Shown piece by piece: positions 1-7,632 of a stretch of 64,000 bases of DNA. Within the stretch, counting starts at the first letter, position 1; every line of letters starts with the position of its first letter. Location: the NCBI RefSeq assembly GCF_004745485.1, contig NZ_RHFG01000004.1:124001-188000 (forward strand), written 5' to 3'. The position numbers were made by a program, and so were the translations under genes. The DNA comes from Brevibacterium sp. S22. GTDB taxonomy: Bacteria; Actinomycetota; Actinomycetes; Actinomycetales; Brevibacteriaceae. The notes beneath the pieces are model-generated. The model was not told the origin of the DNA. It did not search any database and saw nothing but the letters and a program-made list of their open reading frames with translations.

Positions 1-1079
1 GCTTCTTCAACCACATCCCCTTCCCGCCCTATGAGCTCTTCGCCCAGCTGCCGTGGCGCGATGAGATCCTGCGGGGCCTCCTCGGCGCCGATCTCATCGG
101 TTTCCAACGCCCCGCGGACGCCGCGAACTTCCGGCGAGCGGTGCGCGGTCGACTGAGTTTCTCGACGAAGGGGTCGACGGTCCTCGTGCCGGCAGGTGAG
201 GCCGTGGCCGCGCATGTCGTCCGCGCCGAGGCATTCCCGATCTCCATCGACACTCCCTATCTGGAGGAGCTCGCGAAGGATCCCGACATCGTCGAACGCG
301 CCCGGCAGATCCGCGAGGACGTCGGCAATCCGAAGGTCGTCATGCTCGGTGTCGATCGGATGGACTACACGAAGGGCATCCGTCACCGGCTCAAGGCCTA
401 CGGCGAGCTCATCGCCGAGGGCCGCCTCAACGTCGAGGACGTCGTGCTCATCCAGATCGCCACCCCATCGCGGGAGCGTCTCGAGCAGTACAAGATCATT
501 CGGCACGACGTCGAGCTCGCGGTCGGGCGGATCAACGGCGAGCAGGCCGATGTCGGGTCGATCCCCGTCCGCTACCTCCACCATTCCTATCCGCGCGATG
601 AGATGACCGCGTTCTTCCTCGCCGCCGACGTCATGTTGGTCACGGCCCTGCGCGACGGGATGAACCTCGTGGCCAAGGAGTATGTGGCATGCCGGCAGAA
701 CGATGACGGGGCGCTCGTGCTCTCCGAGTTCACAGGTGCCGCCGAGCAGCTCACGGGGGCGGTGATGGTCAATCCGCACGATATCGGCAACCTCAAGGCC
801 GGCATCATCGAAGCCGTCGAGATGGGTGATAGGACACGGACCCGCCGAATGCGGCAGATGCGGCGGAAGGTCGCCACGGACACCGTGAGCCTGTGGTCGA
901 AGAACTTCCTCGCCGAGCTCAACCACCTCAAGCACAATCCCGAGGCCGTCGTCCCCGACCGCCCGGTCGTGCAGAAGAGCCGAACCGCTCCCCCGCCGGA
1001 CGCCCCCGCAGCCCCATCGGATCGGTCCGATCGTCCCGAGGACGCCGAGTGGGTCTCCGAGATATCCACCTCCCGATAG
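1..1079 (+). CDS. otsA: trehalose-6-phosphate synthase OtsA (5' partial)
   Basis: GT20-family enzyme that joins UDP- or GDP-glucose to glucose-6-phosphate to give trehalose-6-phosphate in the cytosol. The reading frame is open from base 3, so the first third of the protein lies outside the window and 358 residues are visible. Family marks in order: HIPFPPYELF near the left edge, VDRMDYTKGI (sugar-phosphate and nucleotide region), ALRDGMNLVAKEYVACR, and the LVLSEFTGAAEQL acceptor loop. The last 40 residues are Pro/Ala/Ser/Asp-rich and lie beyond the conserved fold. otsB starts 10 bases after the stop, so the two are almost certainly one operon catalysing consecutive steps. Identification is secure. 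Confidence 0.96.
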   Translation, partial: FFNHIPFPPYELFAQLPWRDEILRGLLGADLIGFQRPADAANFRRAVRGRLSFSTKGSTVLVPAGEAVAAHVVRAEAFPISIDTPYLEELAKDPDIVERARQIREDVGNPKVVMLGVDRMDYTKGIRHRLKAYGELIAEGRLNVEDVVLIQIATPSRERLEQYKIIRHDVELAVGRINGEQADVGSIPVRYLHHSYPRDEMTAFFLAADVMLVTALRDGMNLVAKEYVACRQNDDGALVLSEFTGAAEQLTGAVMVNPHDIGNLKAGIIEAVEMGDRTRTRRMRQMRRKVATDTVSLWSKNFLAELNHLKHNPEAVVPDRPVVQKSRTAPPPDAPAAPSDRSDRPEDAEWVSEISTSR

Positions 1080-1089
1080 GAGGATCTCA

Positions 1090-2073
1090 GTGACGATCGA
1101 ACCGACCGTATCCGCACCCGCCGTCTCGACCCCCGCCGAGGTGGCTCTGCGTGATCTCGCCACCGCCGATTCGCTGTTGCTGGCCCTGGATTTCGATGGG
1201 GTGCTCGCACCGCTGCAGGACGATCCGTCGACCTCGCGGATGGTCCCCCAATCGGCCGCTGCCGTCGAGGCGCTCGCGAGTCTGCCGCGCACGCGGGTGG
1301 CGTTGGTCTCCGGTCGCGATATCGCGACTCTGCGACGCCTGTCCGAGCCTCCGGACTCGGTCTGGCTGATCGGTTCGCACGGGGCGGAGGCAGAACTCGG
1401 GGACAGTGCTGCTCATGGAGACGGCTCCAGCGTGATGCGGTCCCCCGAACTCACCCGGGCCGAGGCCGAGATGCTCGCCGCCATCGATGCTCATCTCGAC
1501 GCTTTCGAACACAGTCTTCCGAACGCCGAGCGAACGCTCCGCGCGAACGCTGCGGCCCGGGCGACCGGCGCGAGCGAGCCGGCCCGCGCAGGCGGCTCAG
1601 ACAGCACAGTCAGAGCCGCCAGCACAGGCGGCACCTCGGATTTCCTCATCGAGCGCAAACCCTATTCGCGGACGGTCCACACCCGCGGCCTCGCCCCCGA
1701 GGCCGCTGCGGCCCTGCACGAGCACGCCACTGACGTGGTCGCAGAGTTTCCCGACATCCGTGTCATCGAGGGCCATGACATCACCGAGCTCGCCGTCAAA
1801 CAGGCGACGAAAGGTGATGGGATCCGGCTGCTCGCCCGCGCCAGCCGACCGACCGCTCTGGGCTGCCTCGGCGACGATGTCACCGATGAGGATTCCTTCG
1901 CGGCCCTCGACGAACTCACCGAAGCACGTGTCCTCGAGGCGGGGCTGACCGTCAAGGTCGGGTCCGCGCAGACCCGTGCTTCGTGGCGGATCGCCGATCC
2001 CGCGGCCGTGGCCGAACTGCTCGGCCGCCTCGTGAGAGAACGCAGGGAACACGTCGGCACCGATCACGGCTGA
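1090..2073 (+). CDS. otsB: trehalose-6-phosphate phosphatase OtsB
   Basis: HAD-superfamily phosphatase that dephosphorylates trehalose-6-phosphate to trehalose. HAD motif I is LDFDGVLAP (Asp34 and Asp36). LVSGRDIATL, GSHGAEAEL and the distal acidic motif GDDVTDEDSF follow in the order expected of OtsB. The GTG start at 1090 has an AGGAGG six bases upstream that overlaps the otsA stop, so translation is tightly linked. At 327 residues it is longer than the usual 250-270. The excess is an Ala/Ser/Thr/Gly-rich insert of about 35 residues (roughly residues 155-190) just before the conserved ERKPYSRTVH segment. Confidence 0.95.
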   Translation: MTIEPTVSAPAVSTPAEVALRDLATADSLLLALDFDGVLAPLQDDPSTSRMVPQSAAAVEALASLPRTRVALVSGRDIATLRRLSEPPDSVWLIGSHGAEAELGDSAAHGDGSSVMRSPELTRAEAEMLAAIDAHLDAFEHSLPNAERTLRANAAARATGASEPARAGGSDSTVRAASTGGTSDFLIERKPYSRTVHTRGLAPEAAAALHEHATDVVAEFPDIRVIEGHDITELAVKQATKGDGIRLLARASRPTALGCLGDDVTDEDSFAALDELTEARVLEAGLTVKVGSAQTRASWRIADPAAVAELLGRLVRERREHVGTDHG

Positions 2074-2108
2074 GGCAGGGCCAGGTTGATCCAGGGCGAA
2101 ACCCGGGG

Positions 2109-3245
2109 TCAGCGGCGCTGCGGGGGCACGGCACTGGCGCGGAGGACGAGGTCCGGATCGACTGTGTAATCGACGTGAACGCGCGCGTCAGCGGCGGCGA
2201 TCATCGCGCGGATCTCGTCGATCGCCGACTGCGCCACGGTCGCCCAGTCGTAGACGACCTGCGACAGGGGCGGTTGGACGACATCGGCGTCGGGGACGTC
2301 ACCGACCGTGAGCAGGGACAGGTCCCGGGGCACGTCGAGCCTGAGCCGCTGGGCCGCCTCGAGCATGCCGAAGGACAGGGACGGGGCGCAGGCGATGACG
2401 GCGGTGCAGCGCAGGTCGAGCAGCTCCTCGGCGGCGGCGACTCCGGCCATGGCACCGCCGGCGGCCTCGACGACGGGGGCCTGATCACGGGTGGCGGGGA
2501 TGTGGAGGATTCCGGCCATCGATCTGCGGAAGCCGGCGATGCGGGCAGGTGCGGCAGAATCGCGCAGCACGGCGAGTCCGATGCGCCTGTGGCCGAGGTG
2601 GACGAGGTGGGCCACAGCGGTCTCGATTCCGCCGGTCGCGTCGAGATAGATGCGCGATATCCCGTCATCGTGGCGGGCATTCGAGATGCGGATGAGCGGA
2701 AGCCCGCGTGCGGCGAGCATTCCCGCGAGCGCACCGGCCGCACCGCCGCCGAGGACGATGGCGCCGGAGATCGTCGGACCACCATGCTCGCTGCCGAGGA
2801 TCGTCTCGAGCAGAACCTCGTTGCTTTCGGTGATGGCTTCGACGTGGACGACGGCGATGCCCAGTGCGAACATCCGGTTCGTCAGGATCTCCGCGAGCCG
2901 CGAATACGGGTCGACATTGCCCGCCGACACTGCCGGCTTGATGAGCGCGATGAGCGGGCCACCGGATCCGGCCCCGGAACCTGCTCCGTCCCGGGGCCCC
3001 GGGACCGGGGCCTGTCCGGTGGCCCCGAGGATCGCCAGAGCCTGCCGGACCTTCGCCGACGAGGCAGCCGACACCGAGTCCGGGTCGCGCAGGGCTCGTG
3101 AGGCGGTGGCCTTCGAGACCCCGGCGGTGCCGGCGATCTCGGCGAGACGTACGTGCCTGTGCTCGGGTGGGTGGCCGACAGGATTTCCCGTGCCGCCGAC
3201 GCCGGGACCCCCTGTGCTCGCCCGACCGGCATTCTGCCCGGTCAC
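2109..3245 (-). CDS. LacI-family transcriptional regulator (second of a tandem pair)
   Basis: 378 residues. An N-terminal Gly/Pro-rich leader of about 30 residues precedes a LacI HTH (VRLAEIAGTAGVSKATASRAL) and a periplasmic-binding-protein-like sensor domain. The GTG start at 3245 overlaps the TGA stop of the upstream lacI gene as GTGA, so it should be translated by coupling. The hinge region carries a Pro/Gly-rich stretch (about residues 75-95), unlike the compact YxPN hinge of typical family members. The ligand is unknown. Position downstream of otsAB suggests a sugar, but nothing in the sequence proves it. The 3' end faces otsB convergently across 35 bases. Confidence 0.88.
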   Translation of the reverse strand: MTGQNAGRASTGGPGVGGTGNPVGHPPEHRHVRLAEIAGTAGVSKATASRALRDPDSVSAASSAKVRQALAILGATGQAPVPGPRDGAGSGAGSGGPLIALIKPAVSAGNVDPYSRLAEILTNRMFALGIAVVHVEAITESNEVLLETILGSEHGGPTISGAIVLGGGAAGALAGMLAARGLPLIRISNARHDDGISRIYLDATGGIETAVAHLVHLGHRRIGLAVLRDSAAPARIAGFRRSMAGILHIPATRDQAPVVEAAGGAMAGVAAAEELLDLRCTAVIACAPSLSFGMLEAAQRLRLDVPRDLSLLTVGDVPDADVVQPPLSQVVYDWATVAQSAIDEIRAMIAAADARVHVDYTVDPDLVLRASAVPPQRR

Positions 3246-4237
3246 CGGCGAGCCGCCGTCGTCGATGTGCGGGCGATGAGCCGGGGGCGGAAGACCGGCG
3301 GCACTGACGGCAGACCCTTCCTCGATATCCGCAGAGTCTGCAGAGTCGCCTCGATGAGGGCATTCGACAGCCCCTCGACGTCGAGGCCGAGCACCGTGGC
3401 CGGTGGACCCGTGAACTTCATCGTCGGGGAATCTCCGAAACCGACGACCGACATGTCCCGCGGCACCTGCAGATGCCGATTCCGCAGACCGTAGAGGGCA
3501 CCGTGCAGCTGCAGAGCGGACTGGACGATCACCGCAGTGCACGTCGCGTCCTTGAGCTCGAGCACCGCCCGGGAGCCTCCGGAGAACGACTTCGGCACCC
3601 GTGAGATCCAGCCCTCGAGGTCAAGGCCGAGGTTCCTGGCGGGATGTTCGGCGAGGAAGCGGCGAATGAGCTGGACGGCCAGCTCACCGCTGTCATTGCA
3701 GATCAGACCGATCCGTCGGTGTCCGATCGCCCGCAGATGCTCGAAGGCCGTGGTCATCCCGCCGCCCAGGTCGAGACGCGCGGCGATGACATCGGCTGCA
3801 CCCGTCCCAGACCCGCCGGCTTCCTCGGCGCCGGCGGACTGTTCGGCGACGCGGATGCAGGGGATCTCGGTGTTCAGGCTCGTCATCGTCGTGGTCACCA
3901 GGGCCACGGCGCCGGCGTCGATCGCCGTCTGCAGCGGTTCGGGGTCGGTCTCGACCAGTGGGCGGGTGACGAGGAGGTCATGGGCCTGCAGAGCCTTGGC
4001 CACACGGGTGCAGACCTGGACCTGCCAGTGTTCGGGGTTGCCGGGGGCGCTGACGGACACGAGCCGCCTCGGCGCGTCATGAAGCAGGGTCGACCGCGTA
4101 TAGCCGAGCTCGCTCATCGCCTCCAGCACCTTCGTCCGCGTCGATTCGGCGACGGCACCGCGGCGCCCGAGCACCCGGGAGACCGTGGCCAGAGAGACTC
4201 CGGCCCGGGCGGCGACCTCGTCCAACGTGACCTTCAT
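3242..4237 (-). CDS. LacI-family transcriptional regulator (first of a tandem pair)
   Basis: 331 residues, starting MKVTLDEVAARAGVSLATVS, a canonical LacI HTH at the very N-terminus, followed by the sensor domain (for example GHRRIGLICNDSG and SVVGFGDSP). I chose the ATG at 4237 because it puts the HTH at the start and because a TAGACT -10 box lies 7 nt upstream with no ribosome-binding site, suggesting a leaderless mRNA. A longer in-frame reading to 4399 has no domain content. Its stop overlaps the start of the second LacI gene. Two different LacI proteins from one transcript is unusual. Confidence 0.9.
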   Translation of the reverse strand: MKVTLDEVAARAGVSLATVSRVLGRRGAVAESTRTKVLEAMSELGYTRSTLLHDAPRRLVSVSAPGNPEHWQVQVCTRVAKALQAHDLLVTRPLVETDPEPLQTAIDAGAVALVTTTMTSLNTEIPCIRVAEQSAGAEEAGGSGTGAADVIAARLDLGGGMTTAFEHLRAIGHRRIGLICNDSGELAVQLIRRFLAEHPARNLGLDLEGWISRVPKSFSGGSRAVLELKDATCTAVIVQSALQLHGALYGLRNRHLQVPRDMSVVGFGDSPTMKFTGPPATVLGLDVEGLSNALIEATLQTLRISRKGLPSVPPVFRPRLIARTSTTAARR

Positions 4238-4244
4238 ACGTGTC

Positions 4245-4250
4245 AGTCTA
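4245..4250 (-). promoter_or_regulatory. -10 box of the lacI pair (leaderless start)
   Basis: TAGACT on the minus strand, 7 nt before the ATG at 4237. There is no purine-rich ribosome-binding site between them, so transcription probably starts at or next to the start codon. Confidence 0.55.
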
Positions 4251-4428
4251 CTTTCGCAGCGCGGTATGCGTCGGCGCACACCCATCGTGCTGAGAATCAC
4301 TCTACGCTTTGTCGAATTCACAGCGCGTCCTGACTCTCCACCCCTTAGTATGAGAGTGTCTGAGCATCCCTGCCAGGTCACCGACGACCAGCTGCTCACG
4401 GAGTTATTCAGAAGTTTTAGGAGGACTT

Positions 4429-5136
4429 ATGTCAACGGTGTCGTTGAATGGCCTCAGTCATGTCTACGAGAACACGACGTCCGAATCCGTTCACCCGTTC
4501 AATCTCTTCGTCGACGACGGCGAGTTCCTCGTCCTCTACGGCCCCTCTGCTTCGGGCAAGTCGACGATCCTGCGGATGCTCCACGGCTTGGAGACCCCGA
4601 AGACCGGGACCATCCTCATCGACGGCGCCGATATCACCCACGCCGCCGTCAACGACCGCGATGTGACCCTGGCCCTGGAGAGCTACGCGCTCTACCCGCA
4701 TATGAGCGTGCGCGACAACCTCGGCTTTGCGCTGCGCGTCGACGGTCTGCCCGCAGACGAGATCAAGGACCGCGTCGAAACCGTGATGGACAAGATCGGT
4801 CTGAGCGACATCCTCGACTCGGTCCCCGGCGACCTCACCCAGCTGCAGCGCCAGACCGTGGCCCTGGCCCGCGCCGTGGTGCGCCGGCCCAAGGTGCTCA
4901 TCATGGACGAGCCCGTGGTCAACCTCGTCCCCGAGCAGCAGACGGAGACCCTGTCCCTGATCAAGGGCCTGCAGCAGGAGTTCGGGCTGACGACGATCTA
5001 CGCCACCTCAGACTTCGAGGATGCGAAGGTCCTCGGCGACCGGATCGCCTTCCTCGATCACGGACGGCTCATCGGCGTGGAGACACCCGAGCTCGCCGAG
5101 GCGCTCGTGGCCTCGGTCTCCGACACGGACTCCTAA
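4429..5136 (+). CDS. MalK-like ABC ATPase with degenerate catalytic motifs
   Basis: 235 residues aligning with the nucleotide-binding domain of MalK/UgpC/MsmK sugar importers but lacking their C-terminal TOBE domain. Walker A is intact (GPSASGKST, 38-46), as are Walker B and the catalytic Glu (VLIMDE, Glu161). Every other ATPase element is altered: the Q-loop Gln is Glu84 (ALESYALYP, against FQSYALYP in MalK), the signature LSGGQ is LTQLQ (136-140), the D-loop NLDA is NLVP (165-168), and the H-loop His is Ser194 (TSD for THD). It should bind ATP, but hydrolysis in the usual dimer is doubtful. No permease or binding protein is nearby. A strong AGGAGG precedes the ATG. The next gene, DUF4032, starts 3 bases after the stop. 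A regulatory or scaffolding role is inference. Confidence 0.85.
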   Translation: MSTVSLNGLSHVYENTTSESVHPFNLFVDDGEFLVLYGPSASGKSTILRMLHGLETPKTGTILIDGADITHAAVNDRDVTLALESYALYPHMSVRDNLGFALRVDGLPADEIKDRVETVMDKIGLSDILDSVPGDLTQLQRQTVALARAVVRRPKVLIMDEPVVNLVPEQQTETLSLIKGLQQEFGLTTIYATSDFEDAKVLGDRIAFLDHGRLIGVETPELAEALVASVSDTDS

Positions 5137-5139
5137 GCC

Positions 5140-6450
5140 GTGCCGGGACCCCTGCCCTCGCCGGACCCGTCGCTGCAGGCCGCACCGCAGCCATCGACAA
5201 CCGCGGTCGGCGCTGCCGGCACACCGGATATCCACACGATCCGCAGCGCCGATCGCGGCGCCCTGGCCGAACTCCCCTGGCACCTGCCCTTGGCCGAGTG
5301 GCCGGAGACGCTGCTCGGCGGTCTGCCTCGGGGAATCTCCCGTCACGTCGTCAGATATGTCGAGATCGGGGACGAAGTGCTCGCGATCAAGGAGACCGAC
5401 GACGGGCAGGCCCTGCGCGAGTTCGACATCCTCGGTGCGCTCGGCAACCTCGACGTCCCCCTCGTCGAACCTCGCGCGTTCGTCGGAGGCCGCCGGACCG
5501 AATCGGGCGAGGCGCTCAAGGGCGCCCTCATCACCGCCTATCTCGAGTTCTCCCTGCCCTACCGCGCGCTGTTCTCCCGAGACCTGGCCGAGGACACCGG
5601 CGGCCGCCTCGTCGACGCTCTGGCCGTTCTCCTCGTCCGCCTCCACCTCGTCGGCTTCTACTGGGGAGACGTGTCCCTGTCGAACACGCTCTTCCGCCGC
5701 GATGCCGATGCCTACGCCGCCTACGTCGTCGATGCCGAGACCGGTGAGCTGCACGATCAGCTCTCCGACGGGCAGCGGAACATGGACCTGCGGATCGCGC
5801 GGATGAACATCGCCGGGGACTTCCTCGATCTGCAGGCCGCGGGGCTCGTCGCCTCCGAAACCGATCCGCTGGCCGCCGGTGAGCGACTCTGCGAGTCGTA
5901 CAGCGCCCTGTGGGCGGAGCTGACCCGGGTCGAGGAATTCAGCGTCAACGAACGGTGGCGCATCGACGAACGCATCCGCCGCCTCAACGATCTGGGCTTC
6001 GACCTCGGCGAGCTGACCGTGACCACCGATCTCGACGGCATCAGCCTCCTCGTGTCCCCGAAGGTCGTCGAACCCAACCATCATTCGAGGCGTCTGCTGC
6101 GGCTGACCGGGATCGGCGCGAACGAGAATCAGGCCCGAGCGATGCTCAACGACCTCGACTCGTTCCGGTCGGCTCCCGAGATCGCCGAATTCGACGAACT
6201 CGACGAATCCCAAGCCGCCCGCCGCTGGCTCGACGAGGTGTACAAACCCCTCATCCAGGCGATCCCGGAGAACCTCACCCGCAAACTCGAACCCGGGCAG
6301 ATCTTCTACGAGTTCGCCGAACACCGCCGCACAATGGCTCGCGCGCGCCAACGCGACATCCCCACGATGGAGGCCATCGCCTACTTCATCGTCGACTACT
6401 TGGCGAACCTCCCCGACGAGATCCGCTACGTCGACAGCAAGAAGTTCTGA
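5140..6450 (+). CDS. DUF4032 kinase-like protein
   Basis: 436 residues, function unknown. The N-terminal half reads like a protein-kinase/LPS-kinase fold: a possible beta3 Lys (LAIKET, Lys84), a helix-C Glu (REFDIL, Glu94), a catalytic loop HLVGFYWGDVSLSNTLF with Asp177 and Asn182, and a DFG-position Asp in YVVDAETGE (Asp198). The second half is an uncharacterised, mostly helical domain. DUF4032 is assigned from memory of the family, not by search. The GTG start lies 3 bases after the degenerate ABC ATPase, so the two are co-translated and probably work together. The substrate could be a lipid, sugar or protein. The first 30 residues are low complexity. Confidence 0.75.
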   Translation: MPGPLPSPDPSLQAAPQPSTTAVGAAGTPDIHTIRSADRGALAELPWHLPLAEWPETLLGGLPRGISRHVVRYVEIGDEVLAIKETDDGQALREFDILGALGNLDVPLVEPRAFVGGRRTESGEALKGALITAYLEFSLPYRALFSRDLAEDTGGRLVDALAVLLVRLHLVGFYWGDVSLSNTLFRRDADAYAAYVVDAETGELHDQLSDGQRNMDLRIARMNIAGDFLDLQAAGLVASETDPLAAGERLCESYSALWAELTRVEEFSVNERWRIDERIRRLNDLGFDLGELTVTTDLDGISLLVSPKVVEPNHHSRRLLRLTGIGANENQARAMLNDLDSFRSAPEIAEFDELDESQAARRWLDEVYKPLIQAIPENLTRKLEPGQIFYEFAEHRRTMARARQRDIPTMEAIAYFIVDYLANLPDEIRYVDSKKF

Positions 6451-6454
6451 CACC

Positions 6455-6581
6455 CCCGCCGAGGCGGCCCCGACCGCACAGCTCCCCCTCGCTCACATCG
6501 TGGCGGGCGGCCCGGCGGCAGCCCTGAACTCTGTCGATGTTCCACAAGGTGAAACGGAGCCGGCGGGGCCGCCTCGGCGGG
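6455..6581. repeat. 127-bp segment bounded by 18-bp perfect inverted repeats
   Basis: Positions 6455-6472 and 6564-6581 are exact reverse complements, each built on the CGCCGAGGCGGCC word and separated by 91 bases. The segment fills most of the gap between the DUF4032 gene and the dehydrogenase gene. No coding sequence or target-site duplication is evident. Confidence 0.7.
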
Positions 6582-6652
6582 CATACCTTTGAAGTCCACG
6601 GAGACGACACCGGAGTCGCTCCTGAATCGAACCCCGTTTGGAAGGATTCCCG

Positions 6653-7474
6653 ATGTCGACGAACGAGCCGATGCCCACGAACGAGAACAATCCGTCGATC
6701 CCGTCCCTGTTCGACCTCGGCGGCCGCACCGCCGTCATCGTCGGAGCGGGCTCCGGGCTGGGGCAGGCCAGTGCGATCGGACTCGCCGACACGGGGGCGC
6801 ATGTCGTCGTCGCCGATCTCAATCTCGCCGGCGCCGAGGAGACCGCTGCTCTCATCGCCGACCGTCGCACCGGGTCAGCCACGGCTGCGGCCGTCGATAT
6901 CACGGACACGGCGTCGGTCGATGAGCTCGTCTCCGCGGGGGCCGATGCGCAGATCCTCGTCATCACTCCGGGTGCGAACGTGCGCAAACGGCTCACCGAC
7001 ACCACCGATGACGAATTCGACCGGGTCATCGACCTCAACCTCAAGGGCACGTACCGGCTGATGCGCGGCTTCGGGGCCGAGATGGGCGACCGCGGCCGCG
7101 GGTCGATCGTCACCTACGCTTCGTTCCGGGCCCTGACCGTCGAACCCGGGCAGGGTCTCTACGCGGCGGCCAAGGCCGGAGTCGTGCAGCTGACGAAGAC
7201 GATGGCCAGCGAGCTCGGCGGACAGGGTGTGCGGGTCAACGCGATCCTGCCAGGACCCTTCGACACTCCCCTGACCCAGCAGATCAAGGCCGATGAGACC
7301 TGGTGGAACGCCTATGCGGACAAGACCGCCCTGGGGCGGTGGGGGCGTCTGCACGAGATCGCCGGACCCGTCGTGTTCCTCGCCTCGGACGCGTCGAGCT
7401 ATGTCACCGGGCATTCGCAGCTCGTCGACGGCGGCTGGATGGCCCACGACGGTCGCTTCACCCCCGAGGTGTGA
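6653..7474 (+). CDS. short-chain dehydrogenase/reductase (SDR)
   Basis: 273-residue classical SDR. The Rossmann glycine motif is VIVGAGSGLGQA (about 29-40). An acidic residue ends beta2 (VVADLN), suggesting NAD(H). The active site is Ser157, Tyr170 and Lys174 (YAAAK), and NAILPGPFDTPL is the usual post-catalytic segment. The C-terminus (FLASDASSYVTGHSQLVDGGW) is typical of sugar- or 3-oxoacyl-type SDRs. The ATG at 6653 is preferred because GGAAGG lies 6-7 bases upstream; a TTG at 6638 would put that site inside the gene. The substrate cannot be told from sequence. It is followed by a palindrome and an amino-acid permease. Confidence 0.9.
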   Translation: MSTNEPMPTNENNPSIPSLFDLGGRTAVIVGAGSGLGQASAIGLADTGAHVVVADLNLAGAEETAALIADRRTGSATAAAVDITDTASVDELVSAGADAQILVITPGANVRKRLTDTTDDEFDRVIDLNLKGTYRLMRGFGAEMGDRGRGSIVTYASFRALTVEPGQGLYAAAKAGVVQLTKTMASELGGQGVRVNAILPGPFDTPLTQQIKADETWWNAYADKTALGRWGRLHEIAGPVVFLASDASSYVTGHSQLVDGGWMAHDGRFTPEV

Positions 7475-7570
7475 GGACTGTGAGTCCTGGCATCGCGGTA
7501 TGAGGGCAGTGCCTCGACGGGTGAGGCCAGTGGCTCCCGACGTGTGAGATCGGCGACGCGCGAGGCGACC

Positions 7571-7592
7571 GTTCCCCGTGATCACGGGGAAC
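7571..7592. promoter_or_regulatory. 22-bp perfect palindrome upstream of an APC permease
   Basis: The arm GTTCCCCGTGA is followed directly by its exact reverse complement, with no loop. It sits 41 bases before the permease ATG and 96 bases after the SDR stop. There is no T-run after it, and with no loop it is a poor hairpin, so an operator for a dimeric regulator is more likely than a terminator. Confidence 0.55.
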
Positions 7593-7632
7593 CCGACCGA
7601 GAAGATATGCATATTCATGCAAGACTATTCAT

